This document shows, piece after piece, positions 31,841 to 42,000 of a stretch of DNA of 64,000 nt. The notes beneath the pieces were generated by a model. The model was given only the letters and a program-made list of their open reading frames with translations, did no database searches and was not told where the DNA came from. Source of the stretch: an uncultured Acidobacteriia bacterium (GTDB taxonomy: Bacteria; Acidobacteriota; Terriglobia; Bryobacterales; Bryobacteraceae); assembly GCA_903907865.1 (NCBI GenBank), contig CAIVPR010000042.1:36140-100139 (forward strand), read 5' to 3'. The first letter of the stretch is position 1; every line of letters starts with the position of its first letter. Made by a program: the position numbers and the translations under genes.

Positions 31841-32815
31841 TTAGATCGGAACCGGGATGCTGGTCAGGATCTCTTCGATGACCCGCTCTCCCGCCGCCAC
31901 GTTCAGCCCACCACGCCGGGCCCCCAGTCCCGCTTTCGATGACGGAACCACGCGGTGCCCCAAGACCTTGGGAGCCAACAGCTTCACATCGTCCGGCAGC
32001 GCATACGGGCGGTCTTCGAGCAGCGCCAGCGCTTGGACGGCCCGGTACAGCGCCTGCGATCCTCGCGGACTGACACCCAGCGACAGTCCCTCATGCGTCC
32101 GGGTGCGTTCCACCACCGTCAGCATGTAATCCACGATGGCCGGATCCACCTTGACGTCCGCCGCAGTGTCGCGCAGTTCCAGCAGATCCTCATGGGAGAG
32201 CACGTTTCCGGTTGGCGCGGAGGACCCGAACCCGCCCGGTTGCCGGACGATTTCGCGCTCGCTGGCGCGGTCGGGGTAGCCGAGCTGGAGCCGCATCAGG
32301 AAGCGGTCGAGTTGCGATTCCGGCAGCGGGTAGGTGCCGTGGTGCTCGGTCGGATTCTGGGTCGCGATTACCATGAACGGGTCGGGGAGGGGCAGGGTGC
32401 GGCCATCAATAGAAACCTGGCCCTCGTTCATCGCCTCCAGCAGGGCCGACTGTGTCTTGGGCGTGGTGCGGTTGATCTCGTCGGCCAGCAGGAAGTTGGT
32501 GAAGACGGGGCCGGGCTTGAACTCGAACTCGCCCGAGCGGGCGTTGTAGATGCTGACGCCGATCACGTCGGACGGCAACATGTCGCTGGTGAACTGGAGC
32601 CGGTGGAAGCGCCCGTCCACCGCGCGGGCCAGCGATTGCGCGAGCGTGGTCTTGCCGACTCCCGGGACGTCTTCGATGAGGAGGTGTCCGCGCGCCAGCA
32701 GGCAGACCAGCGACATGCGGACGGCCTCGTTCTTGCCCCGGACACTGCCCTCGACCGCCTTTTCGATCTCCCGCAGTTTGGCCCGCAGATGGGCCGGGGC
32801 GGCCAGGATCGGCAT
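31841..32815 (-). CDS. MoxR-family AAA+ ATPase
   Basis: 324 aa. Walker A EDVPGVGKTTLAQ, Walker B FLLADEINRTTPKTQSALLEAM, sensor 1 MVIATQNPTEHHGTYPLPESQLDRF and the C-terminal lid with LGVSPRGSQALYRA. MoxR ATPases are chaperone-like and normally sit beside DUF58 and von Willebrand A-domain genes. No such partner follows here, since the next genes downstream converge as higBA, and upstream is lepA. Its partners are therefore elsewhere or lost. Confidence 0.93.
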   Translation of the reverse strand: MPILAAPAHLRAKLREIEKAVEGSVRGKNEAVRMSLVCLLARGHLLIEDVPGVGKTTLAQSLARAVDGRFHRLQFTSDMLPSDVIGVSIYNARSGEFEFKPGPVFTNFLLADEINRTTPKTQSALLEAMNEGQVSIDGRTLPLPDPFMVIATQNPTEHHGTYPLPESQLDRFLMRLQLGYPDRASEREIVRQPGGFGSSAPTGNVLSHEDLLELRDTAADVKVDPAIVDYMLTVVERTRTHEGLSLGVSPRGSQALYRAVQALALLEDRPYALPDDVKLLAPKVLGHRVVPSSKAGLGARRGGLNVAAGERVIEEILTSIPVPI

Positions 32816-32882
32816 AACCCTTAAGATACACTGTGCAGCCGCGACGGCTGGCAGCGCCCAGACGCGAGGGACATTTCCCGAC

Positions 32883-34697
32883 TCAATCGTCTTCGGAGAT
32901 CTCGCCGACCTTCAGCACCGCCAGGAACGCCTCCTGCGGAATCTCCACGCGACCCACGCGCTTCATCCGCTTCTTGCCTTCCTTCTGTTTTTCCAGCAGC
33001 TTGCGTTTGCGCGAGATGTCGCCGCCGTAGCACTTGGCCAGCACGTTCTTGCGCAGCGCCGAGATCGTCTCCCGCGCCACAACCTTGCTGCCGATCGCGG
33101 CCTGCAGGGCGATTTCGAACATCTGCCGCGGGATCAACTTGCGCATGCGCTCGATCAGCATCTTGCCGCGATCATAGGCGAAGTCGCGGTGCACGATCAT
33201 GCTCAGCGCGTCCACTTCCTCGCCCGCGATCAGAATGTCGAGCCGCACCATCGGCGACACGCGGAATCCGGCCAGATGGTAGTCCAGCGACGCGTAGCCG
33301 CGCGAGACGCTCTTCAAACGGTCGTAGAAGTCGAGAACGATCTCGTTCAGCGGCATCTCGTACATGATCATCACGCGCCCGGACCCGATGTACTCGAACT
33401 TCTTCTGGACGCCGCGCTTGTCCTCCATCAGCGCCAGAACGCCGCCGATGTACTCCTCGCGCGTGATCACGCTGGCGTTGATGATGGGCTCCTCGATCTT
33501 CTCGATTTCGGTCGGATTCGGGAAGCGGGTCGGGTTGTCGACCTCCAGCACCTCGCCGCGGGTCGTCGTGATCTTGTAGCGCACGCCCGGCGCGGTCGTG
33601 ATCAGATCGATGTTGAACTCGCGCTCCAGCCGCTCCTGCACGATTTCAAGGTGCAGCAGCCCCAGGAAGCCGCAACGGAAGCCGAAACCCAGCGCCACGG
33701 AGTTTTCCGGCTCGAAGCTGAGCGCGCTGTCGTTCAGCCGCAGTTTTTCCAGCGCGTCGCGCAACAGGCCGTGTTCGTGGGATTCGCAGGGATAGAGCCC
33801 CGCGAACACCATCGACTTCACTTCCTCGAAGCCGGGCAGGGCCTCCACATGGGGTGCCGTGGCATCGATGATGGTGTCGCCGATCTGCGCGTCCGCCACG
33901 TTCTTCACGTTGGCATAGAGGTAGCCGACCTCGCCCGCCACCAATTCCTGCAGCGGAATCGCCTTGGGCGACTGGTAGCCGACGCCTTCGACCTCGAACT
34001 GCTGCCCGTTGGCCGAGAGCTTGATCTTCATGCCCAGCTTCATCCGCCCGTCGACCACGCGGGCAAGGATGATCACGCCGCGATATGGATCGAACCACGA
34101 ATCGAAGATGAGGGCGCGGAGGGGTGCTTCGACGTCGCCACGGGGTGGCGGAACCTTCTTTACGACGGCTTCCAGAATTTCGTGGATGCCGATGCCCTGC
34201 TTGGCGCTGCACAGGACGGCCTCGCTGGCGTCGATGCCGATCACATCCTCGATCTGCTCGCGGATGCGCTCGGGCTCGGCGGCCGGGAGGTCGATCTTGT
34301 TGATGACCGGGATGATTTCGAGATTGTGGTGCAGGGCGAGGTAGGTGTTCGCCATGGTCTGCGCCTCGACGCCCTGGGAGGCGTCGACCACCAGCAGCGC
34401 GCCTTCGCAGGCTTGGAGGCTGCGGGAAACCTCGTAGGAGAAATCGACGTGGCCGGGGGTGTCGATAAGGTTGAGCTGGTACATCTGCCCGTCGTCGGCC
34501 TTGTAGTCGAGGCGGACGGCATGGGCCTTGATGGTGATGCCGCGCTCGCGCTCGAGGTCCATGGAGTCGAGGACCTGTTCCATCATTTCGCGCTGCTGGA
34601 GCGCGCCGGTGGTTTCGAGGAGCCGATCGGCGATGGTGCTCTTGCCATGGTCGATGTGGGCGATGATGGAGAAATTTCGGATGAATTCGCGGACCAT
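32883..34697 (-). CDS. lepA: translation elongation factor 4 (LepA)
   Basis: 604 aa, the normal length. GTPase domain with P-loop AHIDHGKST, switch [22 protein letters not shown] and [13 protein letters not shown]; then domain II, the LepA-specific domain containing [22 protein letters not shown], and the C-terminal domain with the [12 protein letters not shown] and [26 protein letters not shown] signature. It back-translocates or remodels stalled ribosomes. The 67 bp separating it from moxR show nothing special. Confidence 0.97.
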   Translation of the reverse strand: MVREFIRNFSIIAHIDHGKSTIADRLLETTGALQQREMMEQVLDSMDLERERGITIKAHAVRLDYKADDGQMYQLNLIDTPGHVDFSYEVSRSLQACEGALLVVDASQGVEAQTMANTYLALHHNLEIIPVINKIDLPAAEPERIREQIEDVIGIDASEAVLCSAKQGIGIHEILEAVVKKVPPPRGDVEAPLRALIFDSWFDPYRGVIILARVVDGRMKLGMKIKLSANGQQFEVEGVGYQSPKAIPLQELVAGEVGYLYANVKNVADAQIGDTIIDATAPHVEALPGFEEVKSMVFAGLYPCESHEHGLLRDALEKLRLNDSALSFEPENSVALGFGFRCGFLGLLHLEIVQERLEREFNIDLITTAPGVRYKITTTRGEVLEVDNPTRFPNPTEIEKIEEPIINASVITREEYIGGVLALMEDKRGVQKKFEYIGSGRVMIMYEMPLNEIVLDFYDRLKSVSRGYASLDYHLAGFRVSPMVRLDILIAGEEVDALSMIVHRDFAYDRGKMLIERMRKLIPRQMFEIALQAAIGSKVVARETISALRKNVLAKCYGGDISRKRKLLEKQKEGKKRMKRVGRVEIPQEAFLAVLKVGEISEDD

Positions 34698-34728
34698 GCG
34701 GGAATCTTAGGCCTGTAGCGGCTAGACC

Positions 34729-34777
34729 GGGTTTGTCGCGGACCGTGTATGTCGCGGACCGGGTCTCTCGCGGTAAG
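34729..34777. repeat. short degenerate tandem repeat upstream of ribH
   Basis: Two units ending in TGTCGCGGACC (near 34734-34744 and 34750-34760), followed by a third diverged unit CTCTCGCGGTAAG. It lies in the 127-bp divergent gap between lepA and ribH. Could be a regulator site or a degraded repeat. Confidence 0.3.
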
Positions 34778-34824
34778 ATAAGGCCTGTGACCCGATTATC
34801 CCATATCCCGCAGGACAAGTGTCT

Positions 34825-35304
34825 ATGAGTGGAAAGACATTCGAAGGGACCCTCGGAGCCCAGGGACTTCGTTTCGCGCTGGTTGTGGCGCGATTCAACA
34901 GCTTTGTGACGGACCGGCTGCTCTCCGGTGCCCAGGATGCCATTGCCCGCTCGGGCGGCGGCATGGATCTAGTGGACCTGGTGCGCATCCCGGGCTCGTG
35001 GGAATTCCCGGTGACGGTGCGGGCGCTGGCCAAGTCCGGCAAGTATGACGCCATCGTCTGCCTCGGCGCCGTGATTCGGGGAGATACGCCGCATTTCGAC
35101 TATGTCGCGGGGCAGGCGGCGTCGGGAATCGCGTCGGTTGCGAACGAGACGGGGCTGCCGATCGCGTTCGGGGTGCTGACGACGAACACGTTCGAGCAGG
35201 CCATCGACCGCGCGGGCGGCAAGGCTGGCAACAAGGGTTTCGACGCCGCGATGACGGCGATTGAAATGGCGAATCTGCTGAAGCAGTTGCAGGCGAACTC
35301 CTAA
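34825..35304 (+). CDS. ribH: 6,7-dimethyl-8-ribityllumazine synthase
   Basis: 159 aa from ATG 34825; AGGAC at 34812-34816 gives better spacing to this codon than to the GTG at 34819. Conserved blocks: [52 protein letters not shown] (substrate and phosphate contacts), and [23 protein letters not shown]. It condenses ribitylaminouracil with dihydroxybutanone phosphate in riboflavin synthesis and forms icosahedral or pentameric assemblies. The stop overlaps the nusB start (TAATG). Confidence 0.96.
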   Translation: MSGKTFEGTLGAQGLRFALVVARFNSFVTDRLLSGAQDAIARSGGGMDLVDLVRIPGSWEFPVTVRALAKSGKYDAIVCLGAVIRGDTPHFDYVAGQAASGIASVANETGLPIAFGVLTTNTFEQAIDRAGGKAGNKGFDAAMTAIEMANLLKQLQANS

Positions 35305-35771
35305 TGGCACGGCACCGCGCGCGCGAACAGGCGCTGCAAATGCTGTTCCAGTGGGATGCACGGCGGAGCGCCACGGAAGTGGTGGAGATCGAGGACATTC
35401 TGAAGGGGTATTACGGGTCGCTGCTGGTGTCGGAAGACGACGCGGAGATCGAGTCGCCGGATCCGTTTGCCGAAAGCCTGTTGCGGGGGGTGGTGTCGGA
35501 GATCGGGGTGATTGACGAGATCATTGCGAGGCACGCGGCGAATTGGAAGATTCCGCGGATGCCGGTGGTGGACCGGAACGTGATTCGGATCGGGATCTAC
35601 GAGATGATGCGGACCGACACGCCGGCGGCGGTGGCGATCGACGAGGGGTTGGAAGTGGTGCGACGGTTCTCGGGGGACGAGTCAGTGCAGTTCGTGAACG
35701 GGGTGCTGGACGCGGCGAAGCGGGAGTTGCGGCCGAAGAAGGAAGTGGTGGTGGAAGAGGTCGGGGCGTAG
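35304..35771 (+). CDS. nusB: transcription antitermination factor NusB
   Basis: 155 aa. All-helical NusB fold: RHRAREQALQMLFQWD at the N-terminus, ESLLRGVVSEIGVIDEIIARHAANW, the conserved PVVDRNVIRIGIYEM, and AIDEGLEVVRRFSGDESVQFVNGVLDAA. It binds boxA RNA with S10 in rRNA antitermination. The ribH-nusB order is widespread. The TIR gene begins 21 bp after the stop with its own -10-like box, so a defence unit has been placed right behind this core operon. Confidence 0.96.
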   Translation: MARHRAREQALQMLFQWDARRSATEVVEIEDILKGYYGSLLVSEDDAEIESPDPFAESLLRGVVSEIGVIDEIIARHAANWKIPRMPVVDRNVIRIGIYEMMRTDTPAAVAIDEGLEVVRRFSGDESVQFVNGVLDAAKRELRPKKEVVVEEVGA

Positions 35772-35776
35772 GGTTT

Positions 35777-35782
35777 TAGAAT
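35777..35782 (+). promoter_or_regulatory. -10-like TAGAAT ahead of TIR gene
   Basis: TAGAAT lies 10 nt before the ATG at 35793, directly after the nusB stop. It would allow the TIR/ATPase pair to be transcribed apart from ribH-nusB. Confidence 0.4.
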
Positions 35783-35792
35783 TGGATTGAAC

Positions 35793-36896
35793 ATGAAGGT
35801 CGCGGTCTTCGCCAGCTACGCCCGCAGCAACCAAGAGGAAGGCCTCGAGAAGTTCATTGCCGCCCTTCGGCATGAGCTTTCATTGAAGCCCAGCGTGGTG
35901 AATGCAGCACCGACAGTTCTCTTCTTCGACGACGAGGCTCTCCGAGTTGGCCACGACTGGGAGCAGGTCCTTTGCTCCAGTGTCAGTTCAGCCGAGACAC
36001 TGCTGTGCCTGATGTCCGATTGGTACTTTGAGCGCGAATGGTGCGGTCGGGAGTTGGGGGCGTTTGTCACGAGGAAGCGGCAACTGCCGCCCGAAGCGGT
36101 CGGGGCGCAGTTCATCTTCCCTCTCTGGTGGATGCCGTCAAAAGCACGGGTGCCGTCCGTCTTGTTAGCGCTCCAATATAAGGACCGGACGTTCCCCGAG
36201 GCCTATCGTTCGCGCGGCATTCGGGGCTTGCTGCGGGGTCGAAATGCGCAGGGCGATTTCGAAGACCTTGTGACTGCCATTGCCGACTGCATCGCCGAGA
36301 CAATCGAGTGCCCGCACAGCTTGCCGCACGGGGCTCCGGTTCAGCGCGTCGAGGAGTTTGAGAACGGGTTCGAGGAACAACAGCCTTTCGACGTGCGCAT
36401 GGTGGTGTTTGCGGACGGCGGCACGGCGTGGAGGCCGACGGCAGAGGACCGTAGTGTCGCCGAGGCGGCAGCGCTGGTCAGGACTCGTACCGGTGCATTC
36501 GTGCGGACGGTGGAGACTGGTGTCCATATGGAACGCGATTGCCGCCAGGCCCAAGCGGAAAAACAGGTCATACTCGTCGTGGTGGAAGCGGATGCCATTC
36601 CACCGGCGAAGGTTCTGCGAGTGAACGGGTTTGGGCTTCCGAACGTCGTGTGGCTGGTCGTGGAAGCCGGCGAGGTTACCTTGGACAAGGCCACGTGGCA
36701 AGCCGGGCTGAACGGAACAGTCTATTTTGCGGGACCTGGCGAACTTGCCCCGCAGATGGAGCTGCTCGTTGGCCAGACGCGGCGGAGTCTGGAGGCACTG
36801 GAGCAAGCACGCACGGCGTCGGACGACCGCCTAACCGCGGGCGCACCCGATAATGTGCCCTTGTTGTCAGGGCCGGGACAGGGAAGCGGACGATGA
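35793..36896 (+). CDS. TIR-domain protein, FxsC-like
   Basis: 367 aa from ATG 35793. The N-terminal ~170 residues form a TIR_2 domain: VFASYARS (BB-side strand, residues 5-12), TVLFFDDEALRVG, then SDWYFEREWCGRELGAF, where E87 in WCxxE is the expected NADase glutamate. Residues ~200-340 form a second Rossmann-like domain (RMVVFADGGTAWRP ... QVILVVVEADAI), an arrangement like the TIR-like FxsC proteins of actinobacterial FxSxx-COOH systems. No signal peptide. Its last four bases are the start of the ATPase gene (ATGA), so the two are translationally coupled. Predicted to hydrolyse or modify NAD when triggered (family knowledge plus inference). Confidence 0.82.
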   Translation: MKVAVFASYARSNQEEGLEKFIAALRHELSLKPSVVNAAPTVLFFDDEALRVGHDWEQVLCSSVSSAETLLCLMSDWYFEREWCGRELGAFVTRKRQLPPEAVGAQFIFPLWWMPSKARVPSVLLALQYKDRTFPEAYRSRGIRGLLRGRNAQGDFEDLVTAIADCIAETIECPHSLPHGAPVQRVEEFENGFEEQQPFDVRMVVFADGGTAWRPTAEDRSVAEAAALVRTRTGAFVRTVETGVHMERDCRQAQAEKQVILVVVEADAIPPAKVLRVNGFGLPNVVWLVVEAGEVTLDKATWQAGLNGTVYFAGPGELAPQMELLVGQTRRSLEALEQARTASDDRLTAGAPDNVPLLSGPGQGSGR

Positions 36897-38734
36897 ACAC
36901 ACTGACACCGGTTGCTTCGGGCAAGATCATCACGTTCTACTCCTATAAGGGCGGGACTGGGCGGACCATGGCGATGGCGAACGTCGCATGGATCCTGGCC
37001 TGCAATGGAAAAAGGGTTTTGGTTATCGACTGGGATTTGGAGGCACCGGGACTGCATCGGTACTTCCGCCCCTTCCTGCCGGACCCGGAACTATCCGACA
37101 CGCCGGGGTTGATCGATTTCTTCGTTCGGTTTTGGGAGGCCACTCGCGTTGCCGAACCCCCGACTACCAGTTCGGCTGCGAGCACCCGGCCGTGGTTCTA
37201 CGACTATGCGGACCTGCTGGCCTATGCGGTGCCCTTGGATTACGAATTCCCCCACAAAGGGGAGTTGCATTTCGTGGGGGCGGGGCGGCAAGGGGCGTCG
37301 TACGCGTCGCGGGTGAATTGGTTCCGGTGGGATGAATTCTACGAGAAGCTCGGCGGCGGGGTGTTCCTGGAGCGGGTCAAGGAGGTCCTGAAGGCCGAGT
37401 ATGATTACGTCTTGATCGATAGCCGCACCGGGTTGAGCGACACGTCGGGGATTTGCACGGTGCAAATGCCGGATGAGTTGGTGGTGTGTTTCACGCTGAA
37501 CCGGCAGAGTATCGAGGGTGCCGCAGCGACGGCGTGGTCAGCGGATTTGCAGAGGCGGTTGTCGGAGGATAGACCGGGGTTGAAGATTTGGCCGGTGCCG
37601 ATGCGGGTAGAGTTGGCGGAGCATGATCGGCTCGCGGCTGCTAGGCTCGCCGCAAGGGAGAAATTTGCGCCGTTCCTCTGGCATATCTCGCCCAACAACC
37701 GACCCAAGTTCCTCGGCTCGATGGAAGTCCTGTATTTCCCGTACTACGCCTACGAAGAGATTCTGGCACCGATTGTGGATCGTCCCGGCCAGGCCAATAC
37801 GTTGTCCGAGGGCATGGAATTGCTGACAACATGCCTCGCTGAACAGAATCTGTCCATTCTTAAGATTCCCGATGGAGATCGTGCCAAACTCATTGCCCTT
37901 TATGAGCCAGTTGCGAAGCTCGCAGCCGCCTCAACTTTCAGGGTGTTTATCGGTTCTGCGATCCAATTCCATCAGGCGTCGACAGAGGAGGCCGCTAGTC
38001 TTGGGGAGGCCATGGAGTCGGCATTCGGCCCGAACATCGTGTTTTGGGAAGATAAGGTTCCTTTGGGGACGCCGATTCAGCCCTTCTTGGAAGGAGTAAT
38101 GGCGCATGCGGAACTGGTGTTCTTCGTGTCTGCGGCCAGTTCGCGTTTCGATGCTGTCGGTGAACGGAAAGCCACTCCCGAGGTTGGCTTGGCGCTATCC
38201 CTTGGTAAGAAGGTCATCCCGGTTATGGTTCGCGGAGCATCGCAGTCGTCGCTCCCACCCGAGCTGCAGGGCATCCGCGGAATCACGGCTGGCAGGGGTG
38301 AGATCGGCAGTGGAGCTGTTGATCGCCGCCGATTTGTTGACAAGGTCAGTCCACTCATGCGTGGACAGACAACGTTCAATTTCTCGCTAGACCCGGATGA
38401 TCCAAACAAAGGCCAGTTCGGAAGTCTCGACAGTTCCAATGGGCGCCAACTTGCGGCGTCCGTGTCGGCAAGTGCCGGAGAATGGTTTGTCGTCGATCTG
38501 AGTATTGTGAGCACGGTGCCGACGCTGGTTTTGGACGGCGAAGTTGAATTCCACCTCCATCCAACCTTCCGCTCCCGAGTGAAAACGGTGAAGGTTGTCA
38601 ACGGCATTGCCAAACTCCGCATCTCGGCATGGGGGGCCTTCACCGTCGGGGCCGTGGCCGACGGCGGGGCAACTAGACTGGAATTGGATCTCGCGGCGCT
38701 GCCGGACGCGCCGAAGGAATTCACTAGCCGGTAA
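36893..38734 (+). CDS. KGGTGR-variant MinD/ParA-type ATPase fused to TIR-like and pYEATS-like domains
   Basis: 613 aa. Residues ~12-340 are a SIMIBI ATPase with the deviant P-loop YKGGTGRTMAMAN (KGGTGR at 19-24, Arg replacing the Walker Lys but the signature Lys kept), VIDWDLEAPGLHRYF, and DYVLIDSRTGLSD. Residues ~346-470 look like a TIR or related Rossmann effector (TFRVFIGSAIQF, NIVFWEDKVPLGTPI, AELVFFVSAAS, ALSLGKKVIPVMVRG). Residues ~515-605 are a beta sandwich resembling the prokaryotic YEATS domain: VEFHLHPTFRSRV, then ISAWGAFTVGAVADGG and LELDLAALPDAP. KGGVGR-type ATPases accompany TIR/FxsC proteins in predicted conflict systems. Overlaps the TIR gene by 4 nt. Confidence 0.8.
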   Translation: MNTLTPVASGKIITFYSYKGGTGRTMAMANVAWILACNGKRVLVIDWDLEAPGLHRYFRPFLPDPELSDTPGLIDFFVRFWEATRVAEPPTTSSAASTRPWFYDYADLLAYAVPLDYEFPHKGELHFVGAGRQGASYASRVNWFRWDEFYEKLGGGVFLERVKEVLKAEYDYVLIDSRTGLSDTSGICTVQMPDELVVCFTLNRQSIEGAAATAWSADLQRRLSEDRPGLKIWPVPMRVELAEHDRLAAARLAAREKFAPFLWHISPNNRPKFLGSMEVLYFPYYAYEEILAPIVDRPGQANTLSEGMELLTTCLAEQNLSILKIPDGDRAKLIALYEPVAKLAAASTFRVFIGSAIQFHQASTEEAASLGEAMESAFGPNIVFWEDKVPLGTPIQPFLEGVMAHAELVFFVSAASSRFDAVGERKATPEVGLALSLGKKVIPVMVRGASQSSLPPELQGIRGITAGRGEIGSGAVDRRRFVDKVSPLMRGQTTFNFSLDPDDPNKGQFGSLDSSNGRQLAASVSASAGEWFVVDLSIVSTVPTLVLDGEVEFHLHPTFRSRVKTVKVVNGIAKLRISAWGAFTVGAVADGGATRLELDLAALPDAPKEFTSR

Positions 38735-38746
38735 GAGATTCCGTAC

Positions 38747-38878
38747 ATGCCAAGCTCCACCCCTTTCAGTGAACTGCGGGAGCGGATGTCGCCGGAAGCT
38801 GGGGCCGAGGCTCGGCGGCTTGCGGATCAGGATTTTGCCGCGACGCCGCAGTCGGAGGAGACGCCCGATCCAGGCTAG
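38747..38878 (+). CDS. 43-aa ORF resembling the start of an XRE antitoxin
   Basis: An ATG 12 bp after the ATPase stop opens a 43-codon frame beginning MPSSTPFSELRERMSPEAGA. That string is typical of the first helix of XRE antitoxins of HigA/RelB-type modules, but the reading ends after 43 codons without the helix-turn-helix. Either it is a truncated antitoxin or a real small third component of the TIR/ATPase unit. Close spacing argues for co-transcription. Confidence 0.45.
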   Translation: MPSSTPFSELRERMSPEAGAEARRLADQDFAATPQSEETPDPG

Positions 38879-38916
38879 TCAGATTGCAGAACGTAGCGGC
38901 TCAACAACGCCAAGAG

Positions 38917-38941
38917 CCGCGACCCCTGGTTGGAGTCGCGG
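38917..38941. repeat. palindromic repeat, copy after TIR/ATPase unit
   Basis: CCGCGAC (38917-38923) pairs with GTCGCGG (38935-38941). The flanking GTAGCGGCTC and AGAGCCGCGACC are pieces of the same dispersed core seen at 18.0, 21.4 and 23.5-23.8 kb. It lies between converging genes and may terminate transcription. Confidence 0.45.
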
Positions 38942-39029
38942 CCCTTGTCAGAATGCCAGCAGTTGGTAGGACGCGGACGCCCGGAGTTGATACCAATCCC
39001 GGACACCCGGTTAGCCCTCCAACACTCCC

Positions 39030-42000
39030 CTAGAACCGGAAGTGCGCCGATAGCTGCATCACGCGCGGGCCGCCCAGCGTCTGCTGGATCAACCCGAGCG
39101 TCGCCGACGGTGCCCTCACCGTCACAGCCTTGATCGCGTTCCCCGACTTCGTCACACTGTACAAGCTCGTGCTCGCGCTCGGGACGTCGAAGTCCGGGTG
39201 GTTCAGGACGTTGAAGATGTCCAGCCGGACTTGCATGCCCAGCTTCTCCGTGATCCGCGTCGTCTTGCCGAACGCCACGTCGAAGCGCGTCTGGAACGGT
39301 CCCCGGAAGGTGTTGCGCCCGGTGGCCGAGTAGCCGCTCTCGTACGTGTCGCAAACCTGCGCGTTATTCACCGTCGCGCAGGGCGGCACGCCGCTGGTGC
39401 CCGGAGCGAGCGTCGGGATGTACAGCTTGGTCGTGTCGAAAAGCGGCTGCAACACGTTCACTCCCGTGGTGCCTTGCAGCTTCAACTGCGACATCGTGGT
39501 GCCCGGCGTGAAGCCGATGATCGGGTCGGCGATGTTGATGGTGGTGCTGTTGATCAGCCCCGCCACGGCGCCCGAAAAATCGTACACGTTGTACGGCTGG
39601 CCGCTCTGCAGGCCGACGACGCCGTTCACCGTCCAGCCGTTCGCCACCGCCGCCAGCAGGCCAGTCTTCGCCTTCACGCCCGGAATCTCATACATGAAGG
39701 TCGAGTTGATGACGTGCGTGCGGTCGTATGTGGAGGAACCGTAGGACTGCTTCAGGTCAAGCGGGTTGTTGCCGTTGAAGAACAGGCCGAGGTTCGACTG
39801 GATGTCCAGCGAGTGCGACCAAGTGTACGACATCGACGCCTGGAAGTGGTGGCTGAAGCTCTTCCTCACGCTTGACTGCAGCGCCTGGTAGTTCGAGAAG
39901 CCGATGGCGCGGTAGAGCACCGAGTTGGTGGAGTAGCCGAGGAACGGCACGCGCAGGTCGGTGTTGCCGCCTTCGAAGGTGGCGACCGATTCAGCCGGCA
40001 CGATGTTGAAGCCGTAGCTCGACGTCTGGCCGTTGATCGGGTTGGAGGCCGTTGCGATGCCCGCCTGGTTGAACGGGATCGGCAGCACTTGGTTGGCCCC
40101 GTGGTTGCCGACGTAGCCGACCGTCACGACCCAGTCGTTCTTCGGCTGGTACTGCACGTCGAAGCTCCAGTTCATGGTGTAGGGCAGGTTGTTGTGGGCG
40201 TCATAGCCGCCGAAGATGTAGGGGGCGGTGCCGTTGGTGGTCTGGGCAAGGTTCGGCAACTGTTTGGCGAGGACGGCGGGGTCGCCGGGCGTGCCGGGGG
40301 CGGTCGAGCCGAAGGGGTTCGAGAGCGTGGCACCGGCGGGGGCACTGAGCGGCACCGTGAAGGGCAACTGCATGGTGACGCCGAAAGGACCGCTGAAGCC
40401 GCGGCCGGCACCGGGCGAGAAGTAGGTGAAGAGTTCGCCGCGGTCGAAGTAGAGGCCGAAACCGCCGCGCACGGTCAGGTGTTTGACGAAGGTCGGGCTC
40501 CACGCCACCCCGAGGCGCGGGCCGAAGCCGTCCTGCCGGTTCTTCAGGGTCGAGTTCGAGGTGCCTGCGGTGGCGTACTTCGAATTGCCCGCAAAAACCA
40601 AGCCGCTGTTGGTGATGGTGTCAGTGGTTGCGTTGTAGGTGTAGAGGTCGGAATCGAAGTTGACGAGCGTGCCGTGCTTCTCGCTCATTGGACCTTCGAA
40701 GTCATAGCGCAAACCGGCGCTGATGGTCAGGTTGCTCTTCAGCTTGTAGTTGTCCTGGACGTAGGCCCCGATCTGGTCGGCGCGGTAATAGCGGTTGGCC
40801 GCACCGTTGTAGAAGGTGGAGCTTGAGATGTTCTCGGTGCCGGTCAGGAAGGTCGAGAGGTTGGTGAAGGCAATCGAGGCGGCCTGGGTGCCGTTGTTGA
40901 TCACGTTCAACTGCGTGTGGTTCCACGAGACACCATAGGAGAGCGTGTGGCGTCCGATGACCTGGTTGGCGGTGCTGCTGAAATCCCACTTGTTCTGATA
41001 GATGCCGACGTTGGCGAAGTTGCCGCTGGGGCCGAAGCTCATCGTCTTGTTGAGCGCGTTGTCCATGGTGCCCATGTTGATCTGCGGGAACAGGTTGATA
41101 CCCCAGAGGTTGACGCCGAGGTCGGCGGGCGTGAAAGGCTGCTGGGTCTTGGCGTAGGAACGCATGCGGACGAAACCGGCCTTGTTTTCCCAAGTCAGGC
41201 TGGGGCTGAGGATGGTCGTGTTGTCGATGGAGGCGAGTTGCGAGCCGGAGTTGAGCGACTTGCCGAAACCGTTGATCGCCGTGCCGCCGCCATAGGGGTT
41301 GTAGTTCGGCGCGTCCTGATAGATGTACTTGACGGCGAGGCGTTCGCGCTCGGTCCAGTTGTAGTCCATGCTGCCGGTGGCGATGCCGGCCTGGGAGGTG
41401 CTGGGCGCGCCGGTGACGGTGACGTTGTAGCCGAGCTGCTTGGCCGCGACGGGGTCCGTGATGGTGGCGCTGGGGATGAAGTAGGTCCCGTTGACCTTGG
41501 CCGACATGATTTTGAGGGCGGCGGGGTCGATCTGGCTCTGGGCGACGGTCACGCCGAGATCCTGCTGGGCGACGGCGGCGAGCGCTCCAGCGCTGCGGTC
41601 GTCGGTGAGGTGCTGGGGAACGGTGGCGGTCTGGGTGCCGGCGAGGTTGTCGCTCACCCGCAGCGCCTGGTAGGAGCCGAAAAAGAACAGCTTGTCCTTG
41701 ATCACCGGGCCGCCGAAAGTGCCGCCGGGGCGGTTGTAGTGCAGTGGCGGCACTTTCTGGCCCGCCGGGATGGAGGAATTGGCGTTGCGGAAGAACTGGG
41801 CGGCGTTGAAGACGCTGTTCTGGAAGTACTCGTAGACTTCGCCGTGGAGGCTGTTGGAGCCCGATTTGGTAATCAGGGCGATGTGCGCGCCCGACTTCGC
41901 ACTCTGCGTCGCGTCATACATCGCGGTGTTCACGCGCACTTCCTGTAGCGCTTCCTGCGGCGGAGAGGGGAGGGCCTGGCCGATGCCGTCGTAGACCGAG

